The notes under the pieces were generated by a model. The model saw only the letters and a list, made by a program, of their open reading frames with translations. It did no database searches and was not told where the DNA came from. A stretch of 64,000 nt of DNA from Mactromeris polynyma. Taxonomy: Eukaryota > Mollusca > Bivalvia > Venerida > Mactridae. The stretch's first letter is position 1; each line of letters begins with the position of its first letter. Both the position numbers and the translations under genes were made by a program. The stretch covers positions 8,434,807-8,498,806 of the forward strand of contig JASFXZ010000003.1 of assembly GCA_032209605.1 (NCBI GenBank), read 5' to 3'. Of this stretch, positions 1 through 10,454 are shown in pieces.

Positions 1-91
1 TTGCAGTACTAATAATCAGTTCAACAAAATAAAATCAGCAATCAATATACAATAATAGTAAATACAGTAAGACAGATAGAATATATTCACC

Positions 92-319
92 TCAGCGAAA
101 CTTGAACTTGGTTACGTTGGTAAAAGATGGTTGGAGATAGGATGAAACATGTGAAAACGTCGCCAAAATCCACAATATTCCTCCGTGATGACGAGGATGT
201 TGGGCTAAACAACTACACAAAGAGCCGCCGGAAACATCGTAAACATATCTAGCAGAAAACATCGCAAGATTTTTGAGGCGTGTCTTTGCTATCGTCTTGA
301 CCGGAAGTTTACTCGCCAT
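92..319 (-). CDS. Small open frame, possible first exon, unknown product
   Basis: A 75-codon frame starts at the ATG at 319-317 and ends at a TGA at 94-92. I do not recognise the product. It begins MASKLPVKTIAKTRLKN, a basic amphipathic start that could suit a mitochondrial presequence, and it contains four Cys/His-rich positions in the middle (CSCLAQHPRHH). Base composition is less AT-rich than the surroundings, and this is the only one of the three minus frames that stays open. A good splice donor (GAG|GTGAAT) lies one base after the stop, so the segment could instead be a non-coding first exon with the frame being accidental. Upstream, at about 310 bp, sits a plus-strand TATA/initiator pair, which would make this a divergent promoter region. 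No homology is claimed. Confidence 0.27.
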   Translation of the reverse strand: MASKLPVKTIAKTRLKNLAMFSARYVYDVSGGSLCSCLAQHPRHHGGILWILATFSHVSSYLQPSFTNVTKFKFR

Positions 320-597
320 CGATATTCATCATCCCAAGAAAATAGTATGTCCCATTCTCTGATTTTGTTATGTATTTGATGAGAATAAGGGCTGATATGT
401 CTGACATACATCAACTGAAGAATGGGAGTCTTGATACAAACGGCTTTTCTTAATTATTTGAGTTTTTTTGGCGATTGAGTTTGCACGAATAATCGCGTAT
501 TAATTTCTAGTAATTAGTTCCTCTGTATCGTCTGCTCATCGCAAATAAATATCACGCAGACGCTTGGAATTTAAGTGTGAAATCTACACCTCGGAGA
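320..597. other. Possible divergent promoter interval
   Basis: This is non-coding sequence between the small minus-strand frame and the plus-strand TATA box. It is AT-rich with a few CpG dinucleotides concentrated near both ends. I see no repeat and no open frame. A role as shared upstream region is inference from position only. Confidence 0.25.
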
Positions 598-633
598 TAT
601 AAATAGATCTAGTGCAATGTCGCTACGTCATTT
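598..633 (+). promoter_or_regulatory. TATA box plus initiator-like start
   Basis: TATAAATA occupies 598-605. An initiator-like TCATTT lies at 628-633, which places the candidate start A at 630, 32 bases after the first T of the TATA box. That is the expected spacing for an animal RNA polymerase II core promoter. The sequence just downstream is locally CpG-rich, unlike the AT-rich surroundings. No downstream promoter element is obvious. Confidence 0.42.
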
Positions 634-733
634 AAAGTCTCGTGCGCGGTCGGTTCTTCACAACAAACGCTACAAAATTCTCGCATCTTCAGCAGTAAAA
701 CTTTAAGGAACTGGCGACTATCTGAAGGTAACC
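630..733 (+). other. Putative 5' untranslated exon ending in a splice donor
   Basis: From the candidate start at 630 to 727 the sequence is more GC/CpG-rich than its flanks, holds no ATG, and ends CTGAAG followed by GTAACC (728-733), a plausible 5' splice site. The combination of TATA, initiator, short ATG-free leader and donor is what a non-coding first exon looks like. The downstream coding exon is not identified in the window; the candidate exon at 15.35 kb is on the same strand but nothing ties the two together. No transcript evidence is available here. Confidence 0.36.
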
Positions 734-1100
734 ATTATGTACCGGTGTAACTGAGTTTAAGTGTTATGCAGTAGATTACAAGTAAAAAATTGCTGCCTGA
801 TGCAGCAAAGGTGGGTACAAAATGAAATAGAACAACTGCTAATTTGAACTAACAGTATGTGTTTATTATGCTATAATGTGTAACTATATATTAATGTATA
901 TGAAGTACATTTGTAGTTTTAGTAGTAGTTTATGAGGAATTTATTAAGGAACAGACTAGTTTTTGTATGGACAGTTAAATAGAAATAGAAATTGATAGTG
1001 CGGAAAACTTACATGATAATGAACATCATGCATGTAAATTAAGACAACATTATGCATCTCAAAATGCAAACATTGATTGAAACATATTAACATAAATCAC
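734..1100. other. AT-rich non-coding stretch
   Basis: Very AT-rich sequence with stops in every frame. I see no gene or clear repeat, apart from weak resemblance near its right end to the repeat that follows. Confidence 0.5.
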
Positions 1101-1970
1101 AATCATTATCACGGTAGAAATAAATAATGAAATACCGACAAATTTACATAATTAGTATTTACTAAAAATTAAAATAAAGAACAATAATCACTAAATGATA
1201 TTGCATATCATGTCAAAATGTGAGAGCACTACAGTTTAATTAACAACATGTCAGTGGACAAACAGACATCCAGCATCACACACTGAATTAATCAAGCAAT
1301 GTGTGAATGTAAAATGAGTTTAGACATTTTGAAAGTTAGAAAAATAGTGGAATTTAATGTAAATGATAGCTAAAAAGTGACACATGAGAGAACTATAAAA
1401 TGCTACCCAAATGAACAAGTGGTAGGAAGTGAAAGCAGGCCGTAGTATATGAATGACTATTATAATAAGGCAAAGAACATAGCTAAGAGAAATAAAACCC
1501 TATTTACTTATATCTCAAACATATTTACAGTGGAAAGAAATAATGCAAAAGTGACCAAAATGCAACACAATAACTCAATACAAAAACATTAATCACTAAA
1601 TGATATAGCATCTTGTCAAAATATGAGATCACTTCAGTATGTAACAACCGCATGCTAGCATCACACACTGGATAAGTTATCAAGCAGTGTGAATGTATAA
1701 TGAGTATAAACTTTGTGGAGGACTGGATAATGGTGAAATTGTATATGTAAATGAAAACTATAAATGATACCTGAATCTACAAAAGTGATAGGAGGTGCAC
1801 ACAGACTGGTTTAGCAGACTTAGTATATGAATGACTAGAGAAGTAAACAAAAAGAACATAGCAAAGAGAAATATAAACGTATTTACATATATGACATACA
1901 TATTAAAAGTAGAAAGAAATAATGCAATACTGACCAAAAAGCAAAAACGATTACTCAATACAATCAAAGC
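1100..1970. repeat. Decayed tandem duplication, period about 400 bp
   Basis: Blocks recur in the same order about 400 bp apart. AATCACTAAATGATAT is at ~1187 and ~1591, the segment with ATCACACACTG follows in each, then AGTATATGAATGACTA (~1444 and ~1821), AGAGAAATA(T)AAA, and AGAAATAATGCAA (~1535 and ~1914). The tail of a still earlier copy can be seen near 1115 (AGAAATAAATAATG). Copies differ by many substitutions and short indels, so this is old. The 72-codon minus frame at 1758-1976 falls inside it and looks accidental. Confidence 0.6.
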
Positions 1971-2052
1971 AAACAAATGGGATGTGGGACTGTACCACTT
2001 GTCTATGTAGCCAAGCTGGCAACTTGTTGCATATAAGTTTCTGTTTTGTAAC

Positions 2053-2245
2053 TACAGTCAAACCTGTGTTAAAGACCACCTGCGAACTAAGACCACTATT
2101 GCAAAACCTGTCTGCAAAGACCATCAATTTTATCTCCCATCAGACCATTTTCAATGATATTTAATATGTTAATAGAGACCACCTGTAAACAAAGACCACA
2201 TTTTGCTGTTCCCATGGGTGGTCTTTACAGACAGGTTTGACTGTA
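2053..2245. mobile_element. MITE with TA-flanked inverted termini, copy 1
   Basis: A 193-bp element begins TACAGTCAAACCTGT and ends ACAGGTTTGACTGTA, so the ends are inverted repeats carrying the TA dinucleotide expected of Tc1/mariner-type target sites. Internal motifs of the form AAAGACCAC recur several times. A second copy of exactly the same length is at 9826-10018 with five differences by my count. It has no coding capacity, so it would need a transposase in trans. The 60-codon plus frame overlapping it is not a gene. Confidence 0.8.
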
Positions 2246-2640
2246 AACAGTTTTATAATATCAAAGTGTGTGTAAATAGGTAAGAAGGGTTGCATGGAAT
2301 ATGGAATAAAACAAAAACATAAGACATAAATGTGAAAAAGAATAAAAAATTATTGAAAAAGAGTAAACATTTTTTCCAAGAGATCTTCAATCCGACTTGT
2401 GCTAGAAATGCTAGATTTTCAATCAAAAATAAAGAAAAATGGTCAGTAATAATGGTAGAACCTTAAGACTGTAAAACAAGTGAAATTTTGACACGATTGT
2501 AAATAAATGAAATACAAAGATATTAGACCCTTTATGTAACGTTTGTGAATATTTAATTATGAAATGACATATTAAATTCTATCCCCGCTAAATTAGAGTA
2601 AAATCAGTATGCCCAGGCATAAAGTTATGATAACACTAGC
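2246..2640. other. AT-rich non-coding stretch
   Basis: No convincing open frame, repeat or structured element seen. Confidence 0.5.
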
Positions 2641-2935
2641 TTGCCATAGGTTATGAGTTATCTTGTTGCGGTGGGGTATTTTCCAATTAATTTTCAAAGC
2701 ACAACTTTGATGAAAATCTAACAGGTTTTTTTAGAGATGAACAGCAGACAAGGTTTTCAAGTTTCTGACACCTGTGACCTTGACTTTTAGCATATGACCC
2801 CAAATTACAATATGAACTACTAGACTTCATACTGATACTTCCCAGCAAGTTGATGAAAATCTATCACTGGGTTTTGGAGATAAAGGGAGAACAAGGCAAA
2901 CTGGACAGACAAACATACAACATGTGGAGACATAA
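2640..2935. repeat. Dispersed repeat fragment of bivalve style
   Basis: Contains the phrase CACCTGTGACCTTGACTTTT, then ATATGACCCCAAA, GTTGATGAAAATCTATCA and a GGACAGACAAACATAC tail. This layout resembles a family of short interspersed repeats I recall as common in bivalve genomes (tGACCTTGACCTttGACC...GACCCC...GAAGAT...GGACGGACG). The match is from memory of the style, not from an alignment, so family and boundaries are uncertain. Confidence 0.4.
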
Positions 2936-4529
2936 TAAATACAACATGATGAACACATAAAATTATGTACAAGCAATAAAGACATTTATATAATTATACA
3001 TTGTAGTTAAATATTAGTACTAAACTGTTTACTTCATATGCAGCTTAACTGCAAAAACATCATCTTTTATATAGTTTATACAGTCATGAAACGAGGTCAA
3101 ATCATCCAAGCTTTGTTTTAAAGGAAACTACTTTGAGCTTAGTCAGTAACAAAAAGTATGTTAGACTAGTTCTATCAAAAGTTGAAAGTAGACTGCGGAC
3201 ACAGCATAGGGCTATTCAAGGAACATTTTTACCCGGTTTGGTTTAAACTGCTCTAGCAGCTTTAGATATAATATCCAAAATGTGTCAGCGAATCAGATGT
3301 AATTTTGGTACAGTACAATCATATGCCATGTTCATAGCAAATCAGCCAAAGGGTAAATAGATTTTTTTAGAAAAAATGTCTGGCAATCAGAAGCCCTAGT
3401 GGCTATTTTGGAATTCGAGTGGGGCTGAGTGGGGCTGTGTGACACAATATTTGAGGACAATCATGCAATGAACAAATCTACCAAATCTGATTTTTGAGTG
3501 CTGACTGGGTTTTTTTACATGTGGTATTTTGTCATATTTAACTTTTGCCATACAGTAAAAAGGTATGTATGTATAGTATTACTGTGTTTATGAGGTCGCC
3601 CGTCGCCGCGCACATTTTATAATGCACATTATGGTATTTAGGTCGACCCGGTATGTCGCCCGCACACCATAAATATACTTTTTTGATACCGAAGGGGGAA
3701 ATTTACCTGCCAGTAGAGCAGTATAGGTCAAACAGACAATTTTTGAAGCCAAATACGGTCACTGCATAGTGCCAATGAGACCCATCGTACAGTTACCATT
3801 TTCCTGGCATCTAACCAGTACTTTCCTGGAATCTACCCAGTACTTTCCTGGTTACATGCCAAGGCTTATGCACAAATATTATAAATATTGTCCCTCAAGT
3901 ACATTTCATTGCACTAACAAGCTGATTTTATACATTTAAGAATAAAGGGCCAGAAAATACTGCACTCCACAGGATGCAATATATTAACCCCATTACCTAC
4001 AGAAATAAATTTACTGCTAATGGTAAATTTCAATTTTTAAAAGCCACCAATGAAGAAAATAATAAAGTGGTGTGTTAGAGGTTGTTGAGGGGAGTTTTTT
4101 TCTCTCTCTGAAACAGTCGTAAATCAAGAATAAAATCCACATTTTTTGTTTCCATGGTTCCCTCTGTCATTCGCCAATAACATCAAATGTGAAAAAAACA
4201 ATAATTTGGCAACAGTTTTTCAATTTTGGCAAGAAAAATATTCCAAAAGAAATTATACTTGTAAGCAGTTGCATAATGTTTCATGCTTTTTATCAAAATT
4301 GGTGTGTACTTTGAATATGCCACAGGGAATCATGTCTTCAAATTAAAAAAAATTAGCACCTTCAATACCAGGATATGAATAAATACCGAATGATATCAGA
4401 AATTGAAGTATCTAGTTTTTCGCATAACTTTGATGCAGCGTCAGTTGTTCCGAATAGATAAGGGATCACTGTCCTTGTAAGTGCAGGTGACACTTATTTA
4501 AGGTTTACACAAGGCAACAATATGAAGCT
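2936..4529. other. Non-coding stretch with small local features
   Basis: Mostly AT-rich sequence without a supportable gene. Two local features stand out. A GC/CpG-rich patch at about 3590-3690 (GTCGCCCGTCGCCGCG and GTCGACCCGGTATGTCGCCC) may be a transposon fragment. A 22-bp motif beginning TTTCCTGG is repeated nearly three times at 3800-3860. The part next to 4529 would be the 3' untranslated region of the minus-strand exon if that exon is real. The 66-codon frame at 4146-4346 has no coding character I can defend. Confidence 0.4.
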
Positions 4530-4678
4530 CTAATGTTCATCTTGCATATCTGGGAACATCTGCTTCACCATTCCTACAGATACCGCAACTACTTTGTCAT
4601 CTATTGCTAAGAAGGAGAACTCATCTTCTTCCTGACAAACACTATCCTTCTCATCAATTACTTCTTCTACTGGAAATT
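4530..4678 (-). CDS. Probable terminal coding exon of an unrecognised gene
   Basis: Read on the minus strand, the frame entering from the acceptor ends at a TAG (4532-4530) and encodes about 48 residues, with stretches such as FPVEEVIDEKDSVCQEEDEF and FLAIDDKVVAVSVGMV, finishing MFPDMQDEH. The mix of acidic, hydrophobic and polar residues looks like real protein rather than translated AT-rich DNA. At 4680-4679 the sequence TATTTTCCAG gives a 3' splice site; a second CAG nine bases further in is an alternative acceptor in the same frame. The intron side is immediately the 42-bp minisatellite. No family is recognised. The upstream exon would lie beyond 7,084, and the segment at 7085-7257 is one candidate, though no good donor is seen there. 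Confidence 0.48.
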
Positions 4679-7084
4679 CTGGAAAATACCCATAACATAT
4701 GATAAATGGATAGATACCTCATTTGGAAAATACCCATAACATGATAAATGGATAGATACCTCTTTGGGCAAATACCCATAACATGATAAATGGATAGATA
4801 TCTCATTGGGAAAATACCCATAACATGATAAATGGATAGATACCTCTTTGGGAAAATACCCATAACATATGATAAATGGATAGATACCTCATTTGGAAAA
4901 TACCCATAACATGATAAATGGATAGATACCTCTTTGGGAAAATACCCATAACATGATAAATGGATAGATATCTCATTGGGAAAATACCCATAACATGATA
5001 AATGGATAGATACCTCATTGGGAAAATACCCATGACATGTGGATAGATACCTCTTTGGGAAAATACCCATAACATGATAAATGGATACATACCTCATTGG
5101 GAAAATACCCATAACATGATAAATGGATAGATACTTCTTTGGGAAAATACCCATAACATCATAAATGGATAGATACCTCATTGGGAAAATACCCATAACA
5201 TGATAAATGTATAGATAGCTCTTAAGCAAATACCCATAACAAGATAAATGGATAGATACCTCATTGGGAAAATACCCATAACATGATAAATGGATAGTTA
5301 CCTCTTTGGGAAAATACCCATAACATGATAAATGGATAGATACCTCATTGGGAAAATACCCATAACATCATAAATGGATAGTTACCTCTTTGGGAAAATA
5401 CCCATAAGATAAATGGATAGATACCTCATTGGGAAAATACCCATAACAAGATAAATGGATAGATACCTCATTGGGAAAATACCCATAACAAGATAAACGG
5501 AAAGATACCTCATTGGGAAAATACCCATAACAAGATAAATGGATAGATAGCTCTTTGGGAAAATACCCATAACATGTGGATAGATACCTCTTTGGGAAAA
5601 TACCCATAACATCATAAACGGATAGATACCTCTTTGGGAAAATACCCATAACATCATAAATGGATAGATACCTCTTTTGGAAAATACCCATAACATCATA
5701 AATGGATAGATACCTCTTTGGGAAAATACCCATAACAACATAAATGGATAGATACCTCATTGGGAAAATACCCATAACATGATAAATGTATAGATAGCTC
5801 TTAAGGAAATACCCATAACATGATAAATGGATAGATACCTCATTGGGAAAATACCCATAATATGATAAATAGATAGTTACATCTTTGGAAAATACCCATA
5901 ACATGATAAATGGATAGATAACTCTTTGGGAAAATACCCATAACATGATAAATGGATAGATATCTCATTGGGCAAATACCCACAACAAGATAAGTGGATA
6001 GATACCTCTTTGGGAAAATACCCATGACATGATCAATGGATAGATAGCTCTTAAGGAAATACCCATAACATGATAAATGGATACATACCTCATTGGGAAA
6101 ATACCCATAACATGATAAATGGATAGATAGCTCTTAAGGAAATACCCATAACATCATAAATGGATAGATACCTCTTAAGGCAATACCCATAACATGATAA
6201 ATGGATAGATACCTCATTGGGAAAATACCCATAACATGATAAATGGATAGATACCTCTTTGGGAAAATATCCATAACATGATAAATGGATAGATATCTCA
6301 TTTGGAAAATACCCATAACAAGATAAATGGATAGATACCTCATTGGAAAAATACCCATAACAAGATAAATGGACAGATACCTCATTGGGAAAATACCCAT
6401 AACAAGATAAATGGATAGATAGCTCTTTGGGAAAATACCCATGACATGTGGATAGATAGCTCTTTGGGAAAATACCCATAACATGATAAATGGATAGATA
6501 GCTCTTTGGGAAAATACCCATAACATGATAAATGGATAGATAACTCTTTGGGAAAATACCCATAACATGATAAATGGATAGATAGCTCTTTGGGAAAATA
6601 CCCATAACATGATAAATGGATAGATAGCTCTTTGGGAAAATACCCATAACATGATAAATGGATAGATAACTCTTTGGGAAAATACCCATAACATGATAAA
6701 TGGATAGATAGCTCTTTGGGAAAATACCCATAACATGATAAATGGATAGATAACTCTTTGGGAAAATACCCATAACATGATAAATGGATAGATACCTCAT
6801 TGGGAAAATACCCATAACATGATAAATGGATAGATACCTCATTTGGAAAATACCCATAACATGATAAATGGATAGATAGCTCTTAAGGAAATACCCATAA
6901 CATCATAAATGGATAGATAGCTCTTAAGGAAATACCCATAACATGATAAATGGATAGATACCTCATTCGCAAAATACCCATAACATCATAAATGGATAGA
7001 TAGCTCTTTGAGAAAATACCCATTAAATGATAAATGGATAGATAGATCTTAAGGAAAATACCCATAACATGATAAATAGATAGA
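4679..7084. repeat. 42-bp minisatellite, about 57 copies
   Basis: The unit reads roughly AAATACCCATAACATGATAA then ATGGATAGATACCTCATTGGGA. It repeats without interruption for about 2.4 kb. Sub-types differ at the junction (ACCTCATTGGG, ACCTCTTTGGG, AGCTCTTTGGG, AACTCTTTGGG, AGCTCTTAAGG). Three units are 5 bp short, lacking ATAAA (near 5035, 5573 and 6450). A block at about 6460-6780 is nearly pure AGCT/AACT types, a sign of recent local expansion. Because the unit is a multiple of three and free of stops on the minus strand, long minus frames (up to 255 codons) run through it in all three phases. I regard those as by-products. Confidence 0.93.
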
Positions 7085-7257
7085 ATTGAAGAAGACAAGT
7101 GGTATCTCGATGGCCTTATTGTCTCAATGTGAAACACATTAGTTACATGCATGTCTTTTCTTTTAGTACGCATATAAATTCTTAGACTTGTGGTAAGAAT
7201 GCCAAATTTATCATTTTCAGGCGCCTGGATTTCCTCTGTGATTTTATATAGACACAA
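7085..7257 (-). CDS. Possible coding segment abutting the minisatellite
   Basis: The minus frame from the ATG at 7257 encodes about 57 non-repeat residues, including EEIQAPENDKFGILTTSLRI and KRKDMHVTNVFHIE, before running into the minisatellite. An acceptor-like ATAAAATCACAG precedes the stretch at about 7234. The composition is more protein-like than its surroundings, but no clear splice donor is visible where it meets the repeat, and a plus-strand reading (IEEDKWYLDGLIVSM) is also open for a short way. It may be an exon of the same gene as 4530-4678, a pseudo-exon, or chance. Confidence 0.25.
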
Positions 7258-9160
7258 GGGCCATGAGTCAACACATCAACGCTAGCAGAGAAGTACAAAG
7301 CAGGGGAAGTTATCTTATCATTTTGATGCCTGTTCAAGGTTCTCACTAGACTCCTTATTGTGCTTGTTACCTATGTACTATATTGTTGTTGTCAGAACAT
7401 AATGGTATTAATTAAATTAATTGAATGGATTGATTATTAATTTTCAAGCTTTCATAAAATATGTGGTAGTCAATTCAAAACTTTGTGAATGGATCAATTC
7501 ATCTGTCCTTCTGTCCCTCCTTCCTTCCGTCCGTCCGTCTGTCCGTGAGTCCATCCATCTGTCCATAATTGTTGGAACATTTTGTAACAGTTGATAATTA
7601 CCAAAAACCATAGAATTATTTTTTTGTGACCAGTGACTGTTGGATTCAGATATTGGATTGGCCTCTTATTTTAACTACTGGTAGTTCTTGACGATATTGA
7701 ACATTAATTAGTAGTAAGTACATTAAAATAACACACAAAACCGCAAAAGAAAATAATTTGCATAAGTTGTGTCCTAATATAAAAAAGTTTCACTTGTCTG
7801 CAACTTTTTCTCACTTTTCACCTGAATCATTATTGTTAAGGCGATAGCCTTGCCATGTGTTTTGACAAGTTTATCAATGTACACATTTATGGATTAACTC
7901 TATACACTGTATAGTAAAGATGTACATGTAGAATTACTTTTGATGATGTTTTACATTATGGTAAATGCACACAGTTGAGAAAGTATATCAAATATTTTTC
8001 AAAAATATATCAATAAAGATATAAAACACTAGATTTTCCTTACTCAACCCTTGTTTCTGTTATTGTTATTTTGGAATAAAACTTAATTTTATGTTTTTAA
8101 AAAAAAATCTCGATAGCATGAGGTAGATTTCATTACTATCTTTGTATACATGCGTTTCTTTTGTAAAATTAACGCTTGTGCAATTAGCCTAATTTACCGG
8201 TCCAACATGTACAATTTGACAGTACCAAAAGTTCAAATAACTTCATTATTTTTCAACATATTTACAAAGTTATAGCACTATTAGTTGAAGGACGGTATAT
8301 CGATAAAACAGTACACATTTCATCTTGCTATATCATGTAGTTAGATAATTATTGCTAAAAAGCAAATAATTGCTATTTCTTTCAGCCTATATCACCTTTA
8401 ATAAAGATGTAATATTGATCTCTTGTTCTGTCATCAAGAAAAGGGAAGCAATCCTGTCAACATTCAGGGTTTATTTTGGCTACTTTGGGAAGATGACCCA
8501 TACCTTTCAAATTGTGAATTTTTGTGCGTTAATCTAAGAAATTTAAATATTTGTCAAAAATTTACATGAAAATTTTAGGAATAACAGTAAAAGATGTCGC
8601 GAAAAATTAATCGGCAACTGCTATTTATATAAAGTGCTTGTTCGATAAAAGACTCTAACTTAGTCAATTTTTGGCTAAATTGAACCAGATTTTTTGGGAT
8701 TTTTTACAATAAAATTGGGAAAGTTATATACTTTTAGGCATTGGGAATATAGCCCAATATCAGCTTTAAAACAGCTGAAAATACCCTGACATTAATAAGG
8801 CATTCAAGTCTTCCTGTCACAGTTCAAACGACTGACCTTTCCAAATAAGATGATTTCCATATTAAAATAGAGCAAAATTATACTACTGACCCATGTAATT
8901 ATAAAACAGATATCAGTCTCTAGGATTGTGTCTATACCCGAGTATGAGGTCAAGCTTCATTCTGGAAGAATATGGCCTCCTTAAGAAATTGTTAATTGCA
9001 GTTACGCGACCGACTCATGAAAAGTGCCCCAACTCAATTTATTTTTTTCCTTGCTTGTAGAAAAATCATAGAATGTTTCTACATGTGGATAAGCCACAGC
9101 ATGGGAGGACATACACAAAATACATATATGCACAAGTAGACTGATGAGGAAGCCATTACA
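7258..9160. other. AT-rich non-coding stretch with one pyrimidine microsatellite
   Basis: I see no gene. At about 7497-7565 there is a (CCTT)/(GTCC) type microsatellite: CTTCCTTCCGTCCGTCCGTC and neighbours. The rest is AT-rich with stops in all frames. Confidence 0.5.
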
Positions 9161-9164
9161 GTAC

Positions 9165-9240
9165 TTAACTAAAAAAAAAAACCTACCTACCAACCCATTT
9201 TGAAAATTCTGGGTCAGGTAACCACAAACAAACAATTGTT
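9165..9240. repeat. Poly-A plus CCTACCTACC segment, possible retroelement end
   Basis: An A-run (about 9171-9181) is followed by CCTACCTACCAACCCATTTT, then GGGTCAGGTAACCACAAACA. I associate this combination with a dispersed mollusc repeat, but cannot define boundaries or flanking duplications. The 77-codon minus frame 9002-9235 passes through it and is not a convincing gene. Confidence 0.28.
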
Positions 9241-9550
9241 TAAGGTTGACCTAATTAAGACCAAATATTTAAGTCTGTGCTTGCTGTCTCCCTACTAGAC
9301 TTTGTGACGTTTGGTAAACAAAATTAATTGAACATTTCTAATTAGTAATTGTTTCACTGTAACTTTCATGCAGAAGACTAATATTGGGCTAATATTTTTT
9401 TAAGTGCAGAATTTTGGTTTTTAGGTTATAATGAAAACTGCGTTCAATTTTTATTTTCACTTTCAGCCTTAAATACTTCAATATCAATGTCTTAACTGGC
9501 TTTGATAATGATAAATCATCGTTTTTTCCATTCCACAACAATTAATAAAC

Positions 9551-9597
9551 ATTGCTTTCCCAGTGTAATAATTCAGTTGGTAATTTGGGAAAGCAAT
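9551..9597. other. Hairpin with a perfect 12-bp stem
   Basis: ATTGCTTTCCCA (9551-9562) and TGGGAAAGCAAT (9586-9597) are exact reverse complements separated by 23 bases. The stem is too short for a typical microRNA precursor. It could be the ends of a tiny foldback element or chance. Confidence 0.5.
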
Positions 9598-9825
9598 TTT
9601 CTTCTTCGCTTGTTTTCAAAGGTATTTACTTTGCATGATGCAGTTCTTCATTGATGTGCAACAATAGCATTTTTTTTTATTAAATTTTGGACCATAAGAT
9701 GAATTTGAATTTTATTTAGAATGTCTGTTGGTACCCAAATTTTAACACAACTATTAATTTTAGTTAAAATCTTCAATAAAAAGAAATGGTAAATGTTAAC
9801 TTCAGCATCTGGAGACAAATATGAC

Positions 9826-10018
9826 TACAGTCAAACCTGTGTTAAAGACCACCTGCGAACAAAGACCACTATTGCAAAACCTGTCTGCAAAGACCACCAA
9901 TTTTATCTCCCATCAGACCATTTTCAATGATATTTAATCTGTTGATAGAGACCACCTGTAAACAAAGACCACATTTTGCTGTTCCCATGGGTGGTCTTTA
10001 TAGACAGGTTTGACTGTA
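9826..10018. mobile_element. MITE with TA-flanked inverted termini, copy 2
   Basis: Same 193-bp length and same TACAGTCAAACCTGT / ACAGGTTTGACTGTA ends as the element at 2053-2245, in the same orientation. Five base differences by my count, so both copies derive from a recently active family. No coding capacity. Confidence 0.82.
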
Positions 10019-10454
10019 TATAACTAGTCTATTTTTTTTTATTAATGTCACTCATCAGTTGGAAATTTCCAACCAAATACAGGAGAAAATTACTAAACTG
10101 CATGAAAATACTGAAATTCTGAATTCATGGAATACTTGTACCCCAAGAATGTGAAACATGTTAATAACTCATCTATTTTAATCCTCAAATTGTACAACAT
10201 GTATTAATATCAGGATATCTGACAATATTTACTTTCAAATTTTCATTCTCTCATCAATAGACACTCAAATTTAAATTTGTTATAAAATATTATAAATTTA
10301 AATGCAATTATTAAGTTATATACAACAGCACAGTTAATGTCAATTGGAGGAATAAAAGTTGTATAATATGAAATAATGTGTATGATTAATTCTAATTTAT
10401 ATAGATAGTTTATATAAGGAAAAAGGCATTATGCCCATGATTTCACATGAACAA
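10019..10454. other. AT-rich non-coding stretch
   Basis: Strongly AT-rich, with stops in every frame. No element recognised. Confidence 0.5.

Noticed and set aside
4679..7084. CRISPR array
   Set aside because: The units are contiguous and similar along their whole length, with no unique spacers. There are no cas genes and the setting is eukaryotic.
4662..7097. Inverted repeat flanking the 42-bp minisatellite (CTTCTTC...AATTCT on both sides)
   Set aside because: The shared motif is short and low in complexity, and alignment needs a gap on one side. It is probably chance.
4654..7257. Long minus-strand frames (up to 255 codons) as a repeat protein
   Set aside because: They arise because the 42-bp unit is a multiple of three without minus-strand stops. 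All three phases are open and no start context, domain or non-repeat coding flank supports one of them.
9551..9597. MicroRNA precursor
   Set aside because: The 12-bp stem is too short and the pairing does not extend convincingly beyond it.
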